Assembly (NCBI GenBank): GCA_037893245.1
Contig: JBAIAA010000441.1
Span: 1,488,001 to 1,552,000 of the forward strand
Direction of reading: 5' to 3'
Source of the DNA: Crossaster papposus
Lineage: Eukaryota > Echinodermata > Asteroidea > Velatida > Solasteridae
Length of the DNA stretch: 64,000 nt
Shown: positions 47,162 through 58,450 of the stretch, in pieces
Numbering within the stretch: position 1 is the first letter of the stretch
Layout of the letters: every line of letters begins with the position of its first letter
The notes under the pieces: generated by a model
Seen by the model: the letters and a program-made list of their open reading frames with translations, nothing else
The model's database searches: none
Told to the model about the DNA's origin: nothing
Program-made: the position numbers and the translations under genes

Positions 47162-48187
47162 TTATGGCTTGTTGTGATGTCCCGCTGGTAGAACAAACGC
47201 GGAGAAGGTGAACTCCGCGTTCATCCCGTCAGGTTGGAGCGTGCCCAGTTGGAACATCACACGCTGTTCCAAAGATCGGCGCTGCGTGTCCGACGATGCC
47301 GTGGAAACAACGCAGACGCTCATGTCCTTGGTGGAGTGAGATGGCGCGCCGAAGTGTTGGGCGACAGCCAGGCCGGGTTGTTTCAGCCGAACGCTTCGGA
47401 GATGCTCCGTAAAACGGTCGGCAAGTCGGCGCTTGGTTTCTCCAATATAAAGCAAGCCACAGCGAGTACACTTAATACAGTAAACAAGATTAGTAGTGGT
47501 GCATTTGAAATGGCCGCGGATGTTGAAATGGCCTCGGGGACCAGTGATGGATGATGTATTGTCAACATGTGCACAAGTTTTGCACCTTGGACGCTTGCAG
47601 GGAACAGTTCTGAAGGGGCCGTTGTCGATGGTACAAGTGGTGCTGGGGAGTGTTGACCGAACAACATGGTTGCTGATGGAGCGGTCACGTCTAAAGGAAC
47701 ATAGGGGGTTCGTAGACTGGGTGAAGATGGCGCAGGTTGCTGGATCTTCCTGCAGCGTCTTGAAGTGCTTGAGGAGGATATTCTTGGCAGCCATGTTTAG
47801 GGGGTGGTAGGTAAGAACAAGAGGAATACGACCTTGTTGCTTCGGGGGGGCTTGTTCCATGGCGGCATTGCGGGTGACCGATGAAACTCTGCGAAGCGCA
47901 CCATCAGTCACAGATGATGGGTATCCACGTCGTTGGAAAAAACCTTTCATTTCTTTGCCTCGCTGTTTAAATTGGTTATCCTCGCTGCAAATACGACGGA
48001 GGCGGAGGAATTGGCTATAAGGGATGGCATCCTTGCATTTCTTGGGGTGAGACGACTCATAATGCAAGTAGCTGTGAGAATCGGTAGCCTTGTAGTGGAC
48101 TGAAGTGGAGAGAGAATTGCCATTGATTGACACACTGATGTCGAGGAAGGTGATGGTCTCATTGGAAATCTCAGAGGTGAATTGCAC
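47162..48187 (-). CDS. Inverted copy: RT thumb plus GIY-YIG endonuclease (partial)
   Basis: This is an open frame of 341 codons on the minus strand, equal in protein to the last 341 residues of the plus-strand ORF at 48,182-50,284. It begins after the RT palm, so no catalytic RT motif is present. It keeps the cysteine cluster CKRPRCKTC and the GIY-YIG segment (LLYIGETKRRLADRF followed by TEH). It is the antisense arm of the element, probably not an independent gene. Confidence 0.8.
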   Translation of the reverse strand: MQFTSEISNETITFLDISVSINGNSLSTSVHYKATDSHSYLHYESSHPKKCKDAIPYSQFLRLRRICSEDNQFKQRGKEMKGFFQRRGYPSSVTDGALRRVSSVTRNAAMEQAPPKQQGRIPLVLTYHPLNMAAKNILLKHFKTLQEDPATCAIFTQSTNPLCSFRRDRSISNHVVRSTLPSTTCTIDNGPFRTVPCKRPRCKTCAHVDNTSSITGPRGHFNIRGHFKCTTTNLVYCIKCTRCGLLYIGETKRRLADRFTEHLRSVRLKQPGLAVAQHFGAPSHSTKDMSVCVVSTASSDTQRRSLEQRVMFQLGTLQPDGMNAEFTFSAFVLPAGHHNKP

Positions 48188-50284
48188 AGCTGGGTGAAGG
48201 TTCTCCGCATACTGGATGAACGTGATGATACCCCTACAGTCAGTACCATTGATAAACTAGTCCCAAAAGAATATAACTGGTGTCCACCTACTGGCCTCAA
48301 CAAGTCTCTCGACCGAATCATTGAGAATTGTCGCTCTGACGTTAGTCGCCTCAATTTTAACAACCGTTGCACCAGGTCTAACATCTCTTCTGCAGAACAA
48401 CAGGCCCTGCGATCACTCAAGGAAGAAGAGGACTATGTCATTAAGAGAGCGGACAAAGGTGGAGCAACTGTGGTTTGGCGTAAAGATCTATATATGTCCG
48501 AAGCTGAGCGACAACTAACAGATACCAGTTACCAAGTGATCGACCACGACCTCACCCCTACGCACCAGGGAATCGTGTCTGACACAATCAAGGCCTTTAT
48601 CGACACAGGTGAGCTACCCGGGAATGCTACTAAACTCATCACTTCATATCCCAGAACGTCCGTTTTCTATTTGCTTCCCAAGATTCACAAGAAGGATAAT
48701 CCCGGCCGGCACATCGTTTCAGCTTGCAATTGCCCCACTGAGTTGATTTCACAGTTCATTGACTCTGTGCTGTCCCCTATTGTCAACCAACTCCCCTCAT
48801 ATGTGAAGGACACCAATGACGCTCTCCATACCTTCGCCGACTTTGAATTCACGGGCTCCACTAACTACCTGTTCAGTATGGACGTCAAATCACTGTACAC
48901 TTGCATCCCCCACGCCGATGGTTTACTAGCCCTACGTCACTTTCTTGACAGCCGTCCAGACCGTGACCCCCCTACCAATACCCTCATCAGGCTTGCCGAA
49001 CTTGTCCTCACCCTTAACAACTTCACCTTCAACGGAAAGCACTACCTGCAGACCACTGGCGTCGCAATGGGCACGCGTATGGGTCCCAGTTACGCGTGCC
49101 TATTCATTGGATTCCTCGAGGAGAAGATGATGTCAAATTATCCTGGGCCTCAACCGTTGCTGTACAAACGGTACATCGATGACATCATCGGTGCCACTTC
49201 TGGGTCAGTGGAAGACGTCCATACGTTCATCCAGTATGCGGAGAACCTTCACCCAGCTGTGCAATTCACCTCTGAGATTTCCAATGAGACCATCACCTTC
49301 CTCGACATCAGTGTGTCAATCAATGGCAATTCTCTCTCCACTTCAGTCCACTACAAGGCTACCGATTCTCACAGCTACTTGCATTATGAGTCGTCTCACC
49401 CCAAGAAATGCAAGGATGCCATCCCTTATAGCCAATTCCTCCGCCTCCGTCGTATTTGCAGCGAGGATAACCAATTTAAACAGCGAGGCAAAGAAATGAA
49501 AGGTTTTTTCCAACGACGTGGATACCCATCATCTGTGACTGATGGTGCGCTTCGCAGAGTTTCATCGGTCACCCGCAATGCCGCCATGGAACAAGCCCCC
49601 CCGAAGCAACAAGGTCGTATTCCTCTTGTTCTTACCTACCACCCCCTAAACATGGCTGCCAAGAATATCCTCCTCAAGCACTTCAAGACGCTGCAGGAAG
49701 ATCCAGCAACCTGCGCCATCTTCACCCAGTCTACGAACCCCCTATGTTCCTTTAGACGTGACCGCTCCATCAGCAACCATGTTGTTCGGTCAACACTCCC
49801 CAGCACCACTTGTACCATCGACAACGGCCCCTTCAGAACTGTTCCCTGCAAGCGTCCAAGGTGCAAAACTTGTGCACATGTTGACAATACATCATCCATC
49901 ACTGGTCCCCGAGGCCATTTCAACATCCGCGGCCATTTCAAATGCACCACTACTAATCTTGTTTACTGTATTAAGTGTACTCGCTGTGGCTTGCTTTATA
50001 TTGGAGAAACCAAGCGCCGACTTGCCGACCGTTTTACGGAGCATCTTCGAAGCGTTCGGCTGAAACAACCCGGCCTGGCTGTCGCCCAACACTTCGGCGC
50101 GCCATCTCACTCCACCAAGGACATGAGCGTCTGCGTTGTTTCCACGGCATCGTCGGACACGCAGCGCCGATCTTTGGAACAGCGTGTGATGTTCCAACTG
50201 GGCACGCTCCAACCTGACGGGATGAACGCGGAATTCACCTTCTCCGCGTTTGTTCTACCAGCGGGACATCACAACAAGCCATAA
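48182..50284 (+). CDS. Penelope-like reverse transcriptase with GIY-YIG endonuclease, 5'-truncated
   Basis: The frame has 700 codons. RT landmarks are ADKGGATVVW (about 91), YLLPKIHKKDNPGRHIVS (163-180), SMDVKSLYT (232-240, motif A), GVAMGTRMGP (293-302, motif B) and YIDD (331-334, catalytic). A cysteine motif CKRPRCKTC and a GIY-YIG nuclease (LVYCIKC to TEHLRS, about 593-624) close the protein. This RT plus GIY-YIG order defines endonuclease-bearing Penelope-like elements, which integrate by target-primed synthesis (family knowledge). The first 14 or so codons come from the inverted copy, so the native N terminus is missing and the listed start is accidental. Confidence 0.9.
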   Translation: MHSWVKVLRILDERDDTPTVSTIDKLVPKEYNWCPPTGLNKSLDRIIENCRSDVSRLNFNNRCTRSNISSAEQQALRSLKEEEDYVIKRADKGGATVVWRKDLYMSEAERQLTDTSYQVIDHDLTPTHQGIVSDTIKAFIDTGELPGNATKLITSYPRTSVFYLLPKIHKKDNPGRHIVSACNCPTELISQFIDSVLSPIVNQLPSYVKDTNDALHTFADFEFTGSTNYLFSMDVKSLYTCIPHADGLLALRHFLDSRPDRDPPTNTLIRLAELVLTLNNFTFNGKHYLQTTGVAMGTRMGPSYACLFIGFLEEKMMSNYPGPQPLLYKRYIDDIIGATSGSVEDVHTFIQYAENLHPAVQFTSEISNETITFLDISVSINGNSLSTSVHYKATDSHSYLHYESSHPKKCKDAIPYSQFLRLRRICSEDNQFKQRGKEMKGFFQRRGYPSSVTDGALRRVSSVTRNAAMEQAPPKQQGRIPLVLTYHPLNMAAKNILLKHFKTLQEDPATCAIFTQSTNPLCSFRRDRSISNHVVRSTLPSTTCTIDNGPFRTVPCKRPRCKTCAHVDNTSSITGPRGHFNIRGHFKCTTTNLVYCIKCTRCGLLYIGETKRRLADRFTEHLRSVRLKQPGLAVAQHFGAPSHSTKDMSVCVVSTASSDTQRRSLEQRVMFQLGTLQPDGMNAEFTFSAFVLPAGHHNKP

Positions 50285-50436
50285 TTCTCCCTGAAGAAGG
50301 TGCATTCGCACCGAAAGCTCGGTCTTATTTCCGGTGAGCACTGTTATATTTATATTTTCACATTTTCCATGCTCTTCAGTGCTACGCAGCATCCCAAATT
50401 TTTATATATATATATATATATATACAGATGTCATAG

Positions 50437-50680
50437 CTAAATAAATAACCAGATCCAGGCGTAGAACTCCTGGAAGCTGAACTTCTGGTTGCCGTCCTTG
50501 TCTCCAAGCAGGATGAAGGCCTCGGCCTGGCTCTTGGTCATGCCCAGGTCGTTTTCCGCTAACACCTTTAGTTCATCACTGTTGGGAGAGCCACTCCCAT
50601 CTTTGTCATATTTAGAGAAAAGGCTTTTCAACACCACCATCGGTACGTCGCTGTTGAACAAACTCATCTTGGATATAACT
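50437..50680 (-). CDS. Small two-EF-hand calcium-binding protein, coding exon
   Basis: On the minus strand the acceptor cttgttag precedes a short leader and ATG at 50,667. It codes for 76 residues and ends TAG (complement at 50,437-50,439). Two canonical 12-residue loops are visible: DKDGSGSPNSDE (ligands at 1, 3, 5, 7, 9 and 12) and DKDGNQKFSFQE. Between them is LKVLAENDLGMTKSQAEAFI, the linker typical of an EF-hand pair. The size is near S100/calbindin-D9k, but the first loop is the standard 12-residue type, not the S100 pseudo-loop. A likely Ca2+ buffer or sensor; no closer family name is supported. A Penelope-like element abuts the stop codon. Confidence 0.8.
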
Positions 50681-50869
50681 CTAACAAGAAAGACAAAAAG
50701 GTTGATGATACTAAATATTTGTCTGCTCCTAAAACAACTGTCAACTGTCATCAACATTTTCGACTTCTATTCTATGGCTATAAGCACCAAATAACCTCCT
50801 GAAAAAAATAATGTTCCAACCTGACCCTGTTTTTGTCAATACATAGGAGACTTATATCGCCGGTATCCG

Positions 50870-51168
50870 CCGTAAACGACACTCATTGCGCTTCTGCGGC
50901 GCACTTTGCAGCCACTGCCAGGAACACCGGGGCAAACCCCTCCTCTTAGAGCGCGATGAGTGTCACTGGGTTCTTTTACATGTACGTACATTACACAACA
51001 CAATAGACCTACAGCTTTACGTCCCATCCGAAAGACGAAGCAATAGTGGTTAAGTGCCTTGCTTAGGGACACATGTGTCAAGACCGTGACTCGAACCCAC
51101 ACTCTGCTGATCAGACACACTACAGAGCCCGAGTCCACGCGCTATTAACCACTCGGCCATAACACGCC
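50870..51168 (-). mobile_element. tRNA-derived SINE, copy 2
   Basis: Read on the minus strand it begins ggcgtgttatggccgagtgg, with B-box-like gggttcgagtc. The body shares tacgtcccatccg, gcaatagtgg and aacaccggggcaaacccc (+ strand) with the copies at 20,264, 53,352 and 58,451. It lies in the intron of the EF-hand gene. The left end is diverged and approximate. Confidence 0.8.
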
Positions 51169-51468
51169 ACAACCCTCGGCCGTAACAAGGTCAATCAGTG
51201 CAAAAATGTTGAAAAGACATGAATCTGGGACTGAGCACCATTTTCAATTTTGTTAGGAAATACTTAGAAAGTTTTCTTATCTCTTCATGGACTTTGGGGA
51301 AAGATTACCACATTTACCAGTTTGTTGTTTTTTTCAATCCTGAATACGGTAAAAGTTCTTGTCGGATAATTCTCTGCGTTTCCTCTTTTGTTTTTCCATT
51401 GCCGACTATTGTTCTCTATATTTTCACATCATTCGTTCTCACTTTTTTCAATCGTTCATGTGTCTTAC

Positions 51469-51560
51469 CTGTGATTTGAACCTACGCTGTTCTGCAGATT
51501 TTAGACAGATTTCACGGAAGCGCCTCTCGGCCACGCGGACGATATTGCGAGGAATAATGG
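51469..51560 (-). other. Likely 5' UTR exon of the EF-hand gene
   Basis: On the minus strand ggttcaaatcacag is followed by the strong donor gtaagacaca at 51,468. It is the nearest good donor upstream of the coding exon and would give an intron of 788 nt. No ATG in good context is needed here, because the coding exon has its own start. The 5' boundary is a guess. Confidence 0.4.
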
Positions 51561-51929
51561 ATTTGATATATTTAAAGGTTTTATTGATTGAAAGGTCAGT
51601 GAAGGTCAATGAATTTTTATATATTTATATTCAGGTTGATCTACATGTAGGTGTATATCGAGGAGTTCCGGTATCTAATTATTAGTTTCAACTGTTTTGT
51701 TCTAGCATACACCTAGTTGTGGGGACAGGTTCTTTTGTTCTTTTTGGAAAAAAACTGACCGAGTGCATGGGGACATTTTGCTGTCCCCACAGCATTTTGG
51801 GTCTCCAGTAAAGAGGTCTAGAGGTATAATTGGGTTATGGTATAATGAGAGAAAATCTAGAAAAAGACAAATTAGGGTGATGTTGAACATTATAGGTCCA
51901 TGGACGCAACTTTGTGTGGTTTTTCCCCA
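51561..51929. other. Upstream flank of the EF-hand gene
   Basis: This is the presumed promoter side of the minus-strand gene. A small inverted pattern exists around 51,715-51,790 (ggggacaggttcttttg / ggggacattttgctgtcccc). No TATA box or gene can be assigned. Confidence 0.35.
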
Positions 51930-52615
51930 GTCACGTTTCCGCCGGGCGCCGGGCGGAGTGGGGGTTTCGGGCGGTCACCCGATGTCTCAAATTGCACTTG
52001 TTCACGGTCACATGAAATACGGACGCCGCAATGAGATTTCCGCCGATTAAGTCGAACGGACAACGGACGGAGACCATACAGAGGCCTTAAGGCACCCGGC
52101 TGATGTTTTTCGCCCGGGCGGAGCCCGTCAGGTGTACGGGGAGGAGGCCAGACGTATCCCGCACGATGCCCGCTTGGGATTTAATAGACACCGTACGGTC
52201 CAGGTGGCCCCCGAGCCTTTCCTATAATCTCTTAATTAATCCTTTAATGACCGTACTGTGCCGCCGGGTGTCGTGGGGTGGCCGTTAGGCTATCGGACGG
52301 CTCCCTTATGGGTCCCCTGTGGTTCATTTGCGATGAGTTGGGTCAAAAAAATGTCTGCCGGCCATCGAAAACAATTATAACTCTGCGTTAAAAGTTGGCG
52401 GCGGCCCGTGGGGCTTGTTTTAATCGGCCGATAGCTCCGATTGATCCACCGGTGACCGTAAGATTTCCCCGATTCCCGTGCGATTTTAGGCAAAAAGATC
52501 GCCGGGCGGGCGCCTTTCCTACAATCGGCGTAAATGTGACATATACGCGGGGTGAAAACAAACGTATAGCTCCGTCACCGCTGTTCCACAAGCTCCGTGG
52601 GCAACGTTAGGTTTA
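51930..52615. repeat. GC-rich dispersed repeat, inverted long copy
   Basis: It carries the reverse of the 38,266 copy: acggctcccttatgggtccc, ggttcatttgcgatgagttg, cggccatcgaaaacaattat, and a GC-rich tail near 51,945-52,210 including cgcccgggcggagcccgtc. Of the three copies it extends furthest, so its ends may best define the unit. Confidence 0.8.
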
Positions 52616-53351
52616 CAGGCATGTGCTAATTGTATCGAGCTGTATCGTTACATGCATTTTTCATAAGCCCGAAGAATTAAAAAAGAAGAAGATTGGCTAG
52701 AACATTCCTTAAAACTGCTCGTATACACTAAGTATTTAATAATAAGCAATAAGGATGTGAAAATATTTTCACATCTTCGTGGGTAAAATGTAATTTATTG
52801 TCGGCAAAATGCACGGCCTTCAATGCGTTGAACAGATCGAGGCACTACTGAGCGTAACACAGTCCAAGAAAAACATAATTTTTCAAAAAGAAGTAAAGTT
52901 TATCTTATACATGTAGGCCTATACGATCATCATGAAAACATCATTGAGACTTTTTTTCATTTTTCAACGGTTGTTTCGAAAGAAAGAGCTCCTAAACTCG
53001 CTTACAAATAGGGGAATTTCCTGGTGGGAATTTCGCATAATTTAGCCACGCCCCTTAAACAACTTTGGTGCCTTACGTGGATGCGAAACGCGCAGTAGCG
53101 TATTACATGTACGTGGGTCGATCATTGCATACACGTACTTTCTGACTGGATACAGGAGTTTACCCACGTGTACAGTACATCGGACTTTATACGGTGCGAC
53201 CACTTGTAGCAAAAAAAGAAGCTTTCTAATTTTCCAGTGTCTCGTTATAACGCGTATCTAAATAATAAATAATGCAGAGTCCACCATCCGAAAACAGGAC
53301 AAACTACGCTATCACTAGAACAAACAAACTACATGTATCTATGTATCTATG
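52616..53351. other. Intergenic, no gene seen
   Basis: This is AT-rich non-coding sequence with a tandem ctatgtat repeat next to the SINE start at 53,335-53,350. Nothing else is supported. Confidence 0.4.
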
Positions 53352-53650
53352 TGGAGTGTCGTGGCCGGGCGGTTAAGAACTCGGTTTTCTGTTCCGCAGA
53401 GCGTGGGTTCGAGTCCCGGTGTCGACACGTGTGCCCTTAAGCAAGGCAATTAAACCACTATTGCTTCGTCCTTCGGATGGGACGTAAAGCTGTAGGTCCC
53501 GTGCGTTGTGTAATGCACATAAAATAACCCAGTAACACTCTTCGCTAAGAGAAGGGGTTTGCCCGGTGTTCCAGGCAGCGCCTCGGAATAGGCAACTAGA
53601 TAGATGGCGCTTTACAAATGCATGATCATCATGATCATCATCATCATTTA
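53352..53650 (+). mobile_element. tRNA-derived SINE, copy 3
   Basis: It starts ggagtgtcgtggccgggcgg with B box gtgggttcgagtcccg. The body has aagcaaggcaattaaacc, attgcttcgtccttcggatg and ctaagagaaggggtttgccc, then ggcgctttacaaatgc and a tgatcatcatcat tail. The ggcgctttacaaatg end resembles the 3' end of the resident CR1/L2-type LINE (gcgcggtataaatg), suggesting a LINE-borrowed tail. Confidence 0.87.
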
Positions 53651-53814
53651 TAACAAACTACTCTATAGGCTTGGCCAATGTGTTGAAAACAAGATAGTCG
53701 CGTTTGTCCAAGATATGGAATACATTGCAACAGATGCTACGATCGCGTACGTACGTATATACGGCGATAGGTCAATTCCTTCGGTGACGCATCATTGGCC
53801 CACGCCCCGGGTGT

Positions 53815-55500
53815 ACTTTTTAGCTGTTTCGGCATTTCGGCCGAAACAGCTATTGTAATCGTTAAAGTTTTTTTTATTCTTTTTTATTTTCCACTTTCAG
53901 ACTTTTTCTCATAGGATTTGTACACGTTTCGTTTAGCCAATACACTTTGACACTTTGGTAAATCCGATCGACTTGAAACTTGGCATACAATAAGAACACC
54001 ACCCATGGATGGTCGCGATTACGTCATTCATGGTCACGTGACGTCACGTTAAAGGTGCAATTTTTCCCCATAGGTTTTGTACACGTTTTCATCCAGACTA
54101 TTGACTTTGACACTTTAGTAAATCCGATTGACCTAAAAGTTAGCACACACCTCAACCACCATCCTCAGAAGGGCCAATATGAAAATCGCCATGATGACGT
54201 CATCGGGGGTCATGTTACGTCACATTAAAGGTTCAGTTTTAGGACCCTCTATCTCTGGAAGTACAAGTCCGATTAGTGTCAAACTTGGCATACAGGTATT
54301 CCGGGATGTGTTATATACGAAAATTAAGGTGACGTCATAATGACGTCATAACGACGTCATGTGACGTCACATTAAAGGTGTAGTTTTTCCCATAAGATTT
54401 GTACACGTTTTTTCACCCGATATATATTTGGCACTTTGGTAAATCCGATCGACTTCAGACTTGGCTAGCTACTCTTAGCATACTACCCACGGATGATTCT
54501 AGAAGAAATTCGTCACGATTACGTCATTCATGGTCACGTGACGTCACGTTAAAGGTGCAATTTTCGCCCATAGGTTTTGTACACGTTTTCATCAAGACTA
54601 TTGACTTCGACACTTTAGTAAATCCGATTGACCTAAAAGTTAGCGCACACCTCAACCACCATCCTCAAAAAGGCCAATATGAAAATCGCCATGATGACGT
54701 CATCGGGGGTCATGTGACGTCACAATAAAGGTTCAGTTCTTAGGACCCTCTATCTCTGGAAGTACAAGTCCGATTAGTGTCAAACTTGGCATACAGGTAT
54801 TCCGGGATGTGTTATATACGAAAATTAAGGTGACGTCATAATGACGTCATAACGACGTCATGTGACGTCACATTAAAGGTGTAGTTTTTCCCATAAGATT
54901 TGTACACGTTTTTTCACCCGATATATATTTGGCACTTTGGTAAATCCGATCGACTTCAGACTTGGCTAGCTACTCTTAGCATACTACCCACAGATGATTC
55001 CAGAAGAAATTCGTCACGATTACGTCATTCGTGGTCACGTGACATCACGTTAAAGGTGCAGTTTTTTTCCCCATAGGTTTTGTACACGTTTTTCTTCATA
55101 AGTACAGGTCCGATTGGGGTCAAACTTGGTATGCACGTATTCCGGGATGTGTTATAGGTATACATTGAGCTGACGTAATGATAACGACATCGGGTGTCAT
55201 GTGACGTCACATTAAAGGTGAGTTTTCAAGACCATCTATCTCTGAAAGTACAAGTCCGATTTGGGTCAAACTTGGTACGCAAGTATTTCGGGATGTGTTA
55301 TAGGTATTAATTGGGATCACGTCATGATTATGTCATCGGGTGTAATGAGATGTCACATTAAAGGTGTATTTGTTATAGTTTTAGATGAATGTTTTTGTCA
55401 TTTTTGTCACATTTGTTATCAATGAAAGTATGTTGTGATGGTGTCATATAATTATTTAACACTGCCGAAACAGCTAGTGTTTGTCCACAAACACATCTAG
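53815..55500. repeat. Repeat block of ~500-bp tandem units, rich in TGACGTCA
   Basis: The block starts at an inverted repeat agctgtttcgg / ccgaaacagct (53,821-53,848) and ends near gccgaaacagctagtgtttg (55,467). Inside, phrases such as gattacgtcattcatggtca, ttttgtacacgttttcatc and ggtattccgggatgtgttat recur about every 502 bp (for example 54,485 and 54,987). The unit contains clusters of tgacgtca, as at 54,330-54,371 and 54,830-54,873. Open frames here repeat only because the DNA does. Confidence 0.87.
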
Positions 55501-55930
55501 TCTGTATGTGTATTTGCAAGGCAGTGATATGGGGGCTTAGTACTATCGCCTGCCTCATGTATTTAACCGCTTCATGGCTCCATTTGGGGGTTTTAATTAA
55601 TTAAAGTCTTCCACAGTGGCATTTGTTCTTTATTAGGTCTGTCCAACGGTACTTCTTTTGATTCAGAGTAAACTTCCTAACACGACGACAAATTCTGGTA
55701 TTTTAATGTTTTCAATTACATGTACCAAACCGATGCTGGACGGCTGACCAACAATGACAAGAAAAATTGGCGTCTTTCAAAGTCTGTGGGAATATTCTTG
55801 TAATTAAGAATTGATGATCAACCTGAAGTTTTTTGTTCATGTATAAAAACAGGTAACCAGTGTGCAGTACATGTGTTCGAACCTGTAGTCATGTGTTGGT
55901 AATAAGTCTAGCTGCAGCTTTCTAAAACCT
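55501..55930. other. Intergenic, no gene seen
   Basis: Non-coding, with no repeat or motif I can assign. Confidence 0.4.
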
Positions 55931-56360
55931 TTGTACATGTGATTGTATTCACACCCCTTTATCCCCTTGGTCTGTCTTTGATCCTACCCACACTTACCTC
56001 ATTCTTTATTTTTTTTGTTTTTATTTATTTATTTTTTTTGTTTTGTTATTGCTTTATTGATTATTGCTTATTGATTTGTATTTATTTATTGCATTTCTAT
56101 TTTTTATTGAAATTCATTTTTTTACTTTTATATTATTGTATATACACATATAGATATATTTATTTATTGTATGATTCCTCTCTGTGTTTGAGTACACTTT
56201 TGTTGATCCTGGCCATCACAGATTGGTTTATATGTTTTGTTTGTCTTCATCCTCTATCCCCCTCCCTCTTAGTCTTAACCGTAAAGGTATACTGTTCCCT
56301 ATGTATTGTTTGCTTGTTCTATTGGCCGAATAAAGAATAAGAATAATAAGAATAAGAATT
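55931..56360. repeat. T-rich segment ending in aataag microsatellite
   Basis: A long T/TTTA-rich stretch is followed by cttgttctattggccgaata and an aataagaataag tail at 56,329-56,360. This end resembles the 3' terminus of a LINE or SINE, possibly a 5'-truncated insertion. No RT sequence is present, so the assignment is tentative. Confidence 0.4.
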
Positions 56361-58450
56361 CCCTTAGTAGTGGGGCGGATACGTGCAATATATCAAACAA
56401 TTGTGGGTTTTGTCATAGAAGCATGAAATTTGGCACAGTGCTAGATAAGGTCCAAGGGAAGAGTTTCAGAAATGGAGCCACCGTAAAATAATCCTGTGTG
56501 ACCGCCGGCAGCCATTTTCCAAAATGGCGGCCAAACTCCGAACAGATACATGGCGTGACATTGTAATGTGTATATAAAGTGTTCCAATGGTACTAAATAG
56601 TCACCATTTCATGTCATAGTACCACACAAATAATAAATAAACATTGAATATTGTGTTCCAGGACATTTTTTATCATTATTATTGCTAATTAACAGTATAA
56701 TTAACAGTCTTATTATCGTAAATAAAAAAAACGTAACATTTATGCGCTTCATCTGAAAAGAGGGAATTCCCGAGGTGATAGAAACGGGCTCGCTCCATTG
56801 TTAAATCATAAAACTAAAGTGTGTATATAATAAACAACCCAATCTCTGTCATAAATGCTAATACTAGTGTCCCCCTGCTATCACAGCACTGTTGCCTCTA
56901 TTTTCTGATGACTCCAAGTCTGTCGCAATACGACACTCGATGGACGTGGTTAAGCAGGCTGTGCAGCAACCCAACTCTCACCAAGTACCAGTGATCACTG
57001 TGGACCAGCCACTATATACACAATATCCAAGCAGATACAGTGGAACTGGCCAGCAATCTACAGAGAAGAACACTTCATCATCATCCTGGGAGGATTGCAT
57101 ATTGGGAAGGCTAGAATAAAAGTGCTATGAGACTGGCTGGAAGACAGTGGTTGAATTAGGTCGAGGCACTTGTCCAGGCTAAGGTAGCATTAGCAGGGAC
57201 CGCATATTCCTTTTTGAAGGCATCCCATGGTCCTCGAACCAGACACGCACATCAAGTTACAGCGAGCAGCCTGCACATCTTGCTGAAAAAGGCCTACACC
57301 CGTACTACACAGATACACGGGAACCTTGAGACGAACCAGAGACACTTGATGACTGGTGTATTCAACAGAATCGGGCAATTCCACATTTCCAGTTGTGGCA
57401 CACAGGGATACAGCTGGAACTCCTGGTCTTGACATACGTCAGGTCACTGATAACGGCAAACTTCCCCCTGTATGTGGACTGCTTAACCAAGCTTGCACCA
57501 TGGTTTATTCAGCCTGGACCCCACCAACTACGCGAGATGGGTGCCCATTCACATTTGAGACAAGATAGGTCTGAGCAATGCCCATCCAGAGATTGCTTCT
57601 GAATTCAACAGCGGAAACTTCACAGTTCACAAGACCTGCCGGGTGTTCTCATCCATGGCCATTGACCAAGCTCATGAACAGAACAATGCTGCTGTCAAAG
57701 CTGAAGATGGAGCTGTTGGCCTCACCCAAACCCCTGAGTCTCTCAGACGATGGATGGTTGCTGGGCCTGAACTGGTGAGAATGACAGCAGAATTTGAAGC
57801 ATCAATCGAAAGAAGGCACAAAGAAACAACCCAACAGGTCCTCTTTGCTCAACATGTCACAGACCTGGTTGACGTGATGGAAGAAATGGGCAACCCATTC
57901 TTGGAGGAAAGCAACGACCTACTGAGACTGTACACATGATACATCATCGACCCAGCTGTAGCAGTTTCAGTTCGGCAGGCTGAGAATATAGGACAGCAAC
58001 AGTATGATACCTTCCTCGCTGATCGACTGATCGAAAGAACCACATCCATGGCAGAACCAATCAAGAAGAACAAACTGCACATGTTCAGTTGGCCTCCTGC
58101 TAAAGAGACGTCGAAAGCAAAACTCTAAGTCTTTTCCCTGAAGAGTGACTGCGCACTTTTTTTCACGACTCTACATTGCCTGCCAGACACGAGGTGGCAA
58201 CCTGGATGACTTCTTTCGTCACGAGAACCAAAGCCTGTCCCCCATAAATATATCTAAGACTGGGTACCAAATCTGACCTGGTGGGATGTTTGGAGAAATG
58301 CGCATAGTCCAAAAGCGATGTCCCGGATACTGATTTCATCATCTTAGATAGGGCTGTGGTTGTCAACTTCCTGAGACCCGGCGCTGCCAAGACCTTTGAT
58401 GACTATTCAGTAAAGGTCTTCTTGCCACATATTCAGGGTCAGCTACAGCA

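Larger units (their letters stand above)
47027..50439. mobile_element. Penelope-like element with head-to-head partial copy
   Basis: A 17-bp duplication tacagatgtcatagcta flanks the insertion (47,027-47,043 and 50,423-50,439). TA runs lie just inside at both ends. An inverted repeat of about 1.1 kb (47,085-48,223 against 49,227-50,365) faces outward on both sides and encodes the C-terminal half of the ORF on each strand. Inverted partial copies are a known habit of Penelope-like elements. The two arms are almost identical, so the insertion looks young. Confidence 0.87.

Noticed and set aside
47234-47810. Several 100-residue frames opposite the Penelope-like arms
   Set aside because: They mirror the real reading frame on the other strand and occur at the same place in both arms.
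55939-56340. 133-codon hydrophobic frame rich in Phe, Leu and Tyr
   Set aside because: A by-product of T-rich low-complexity DNA; no start context or domain.
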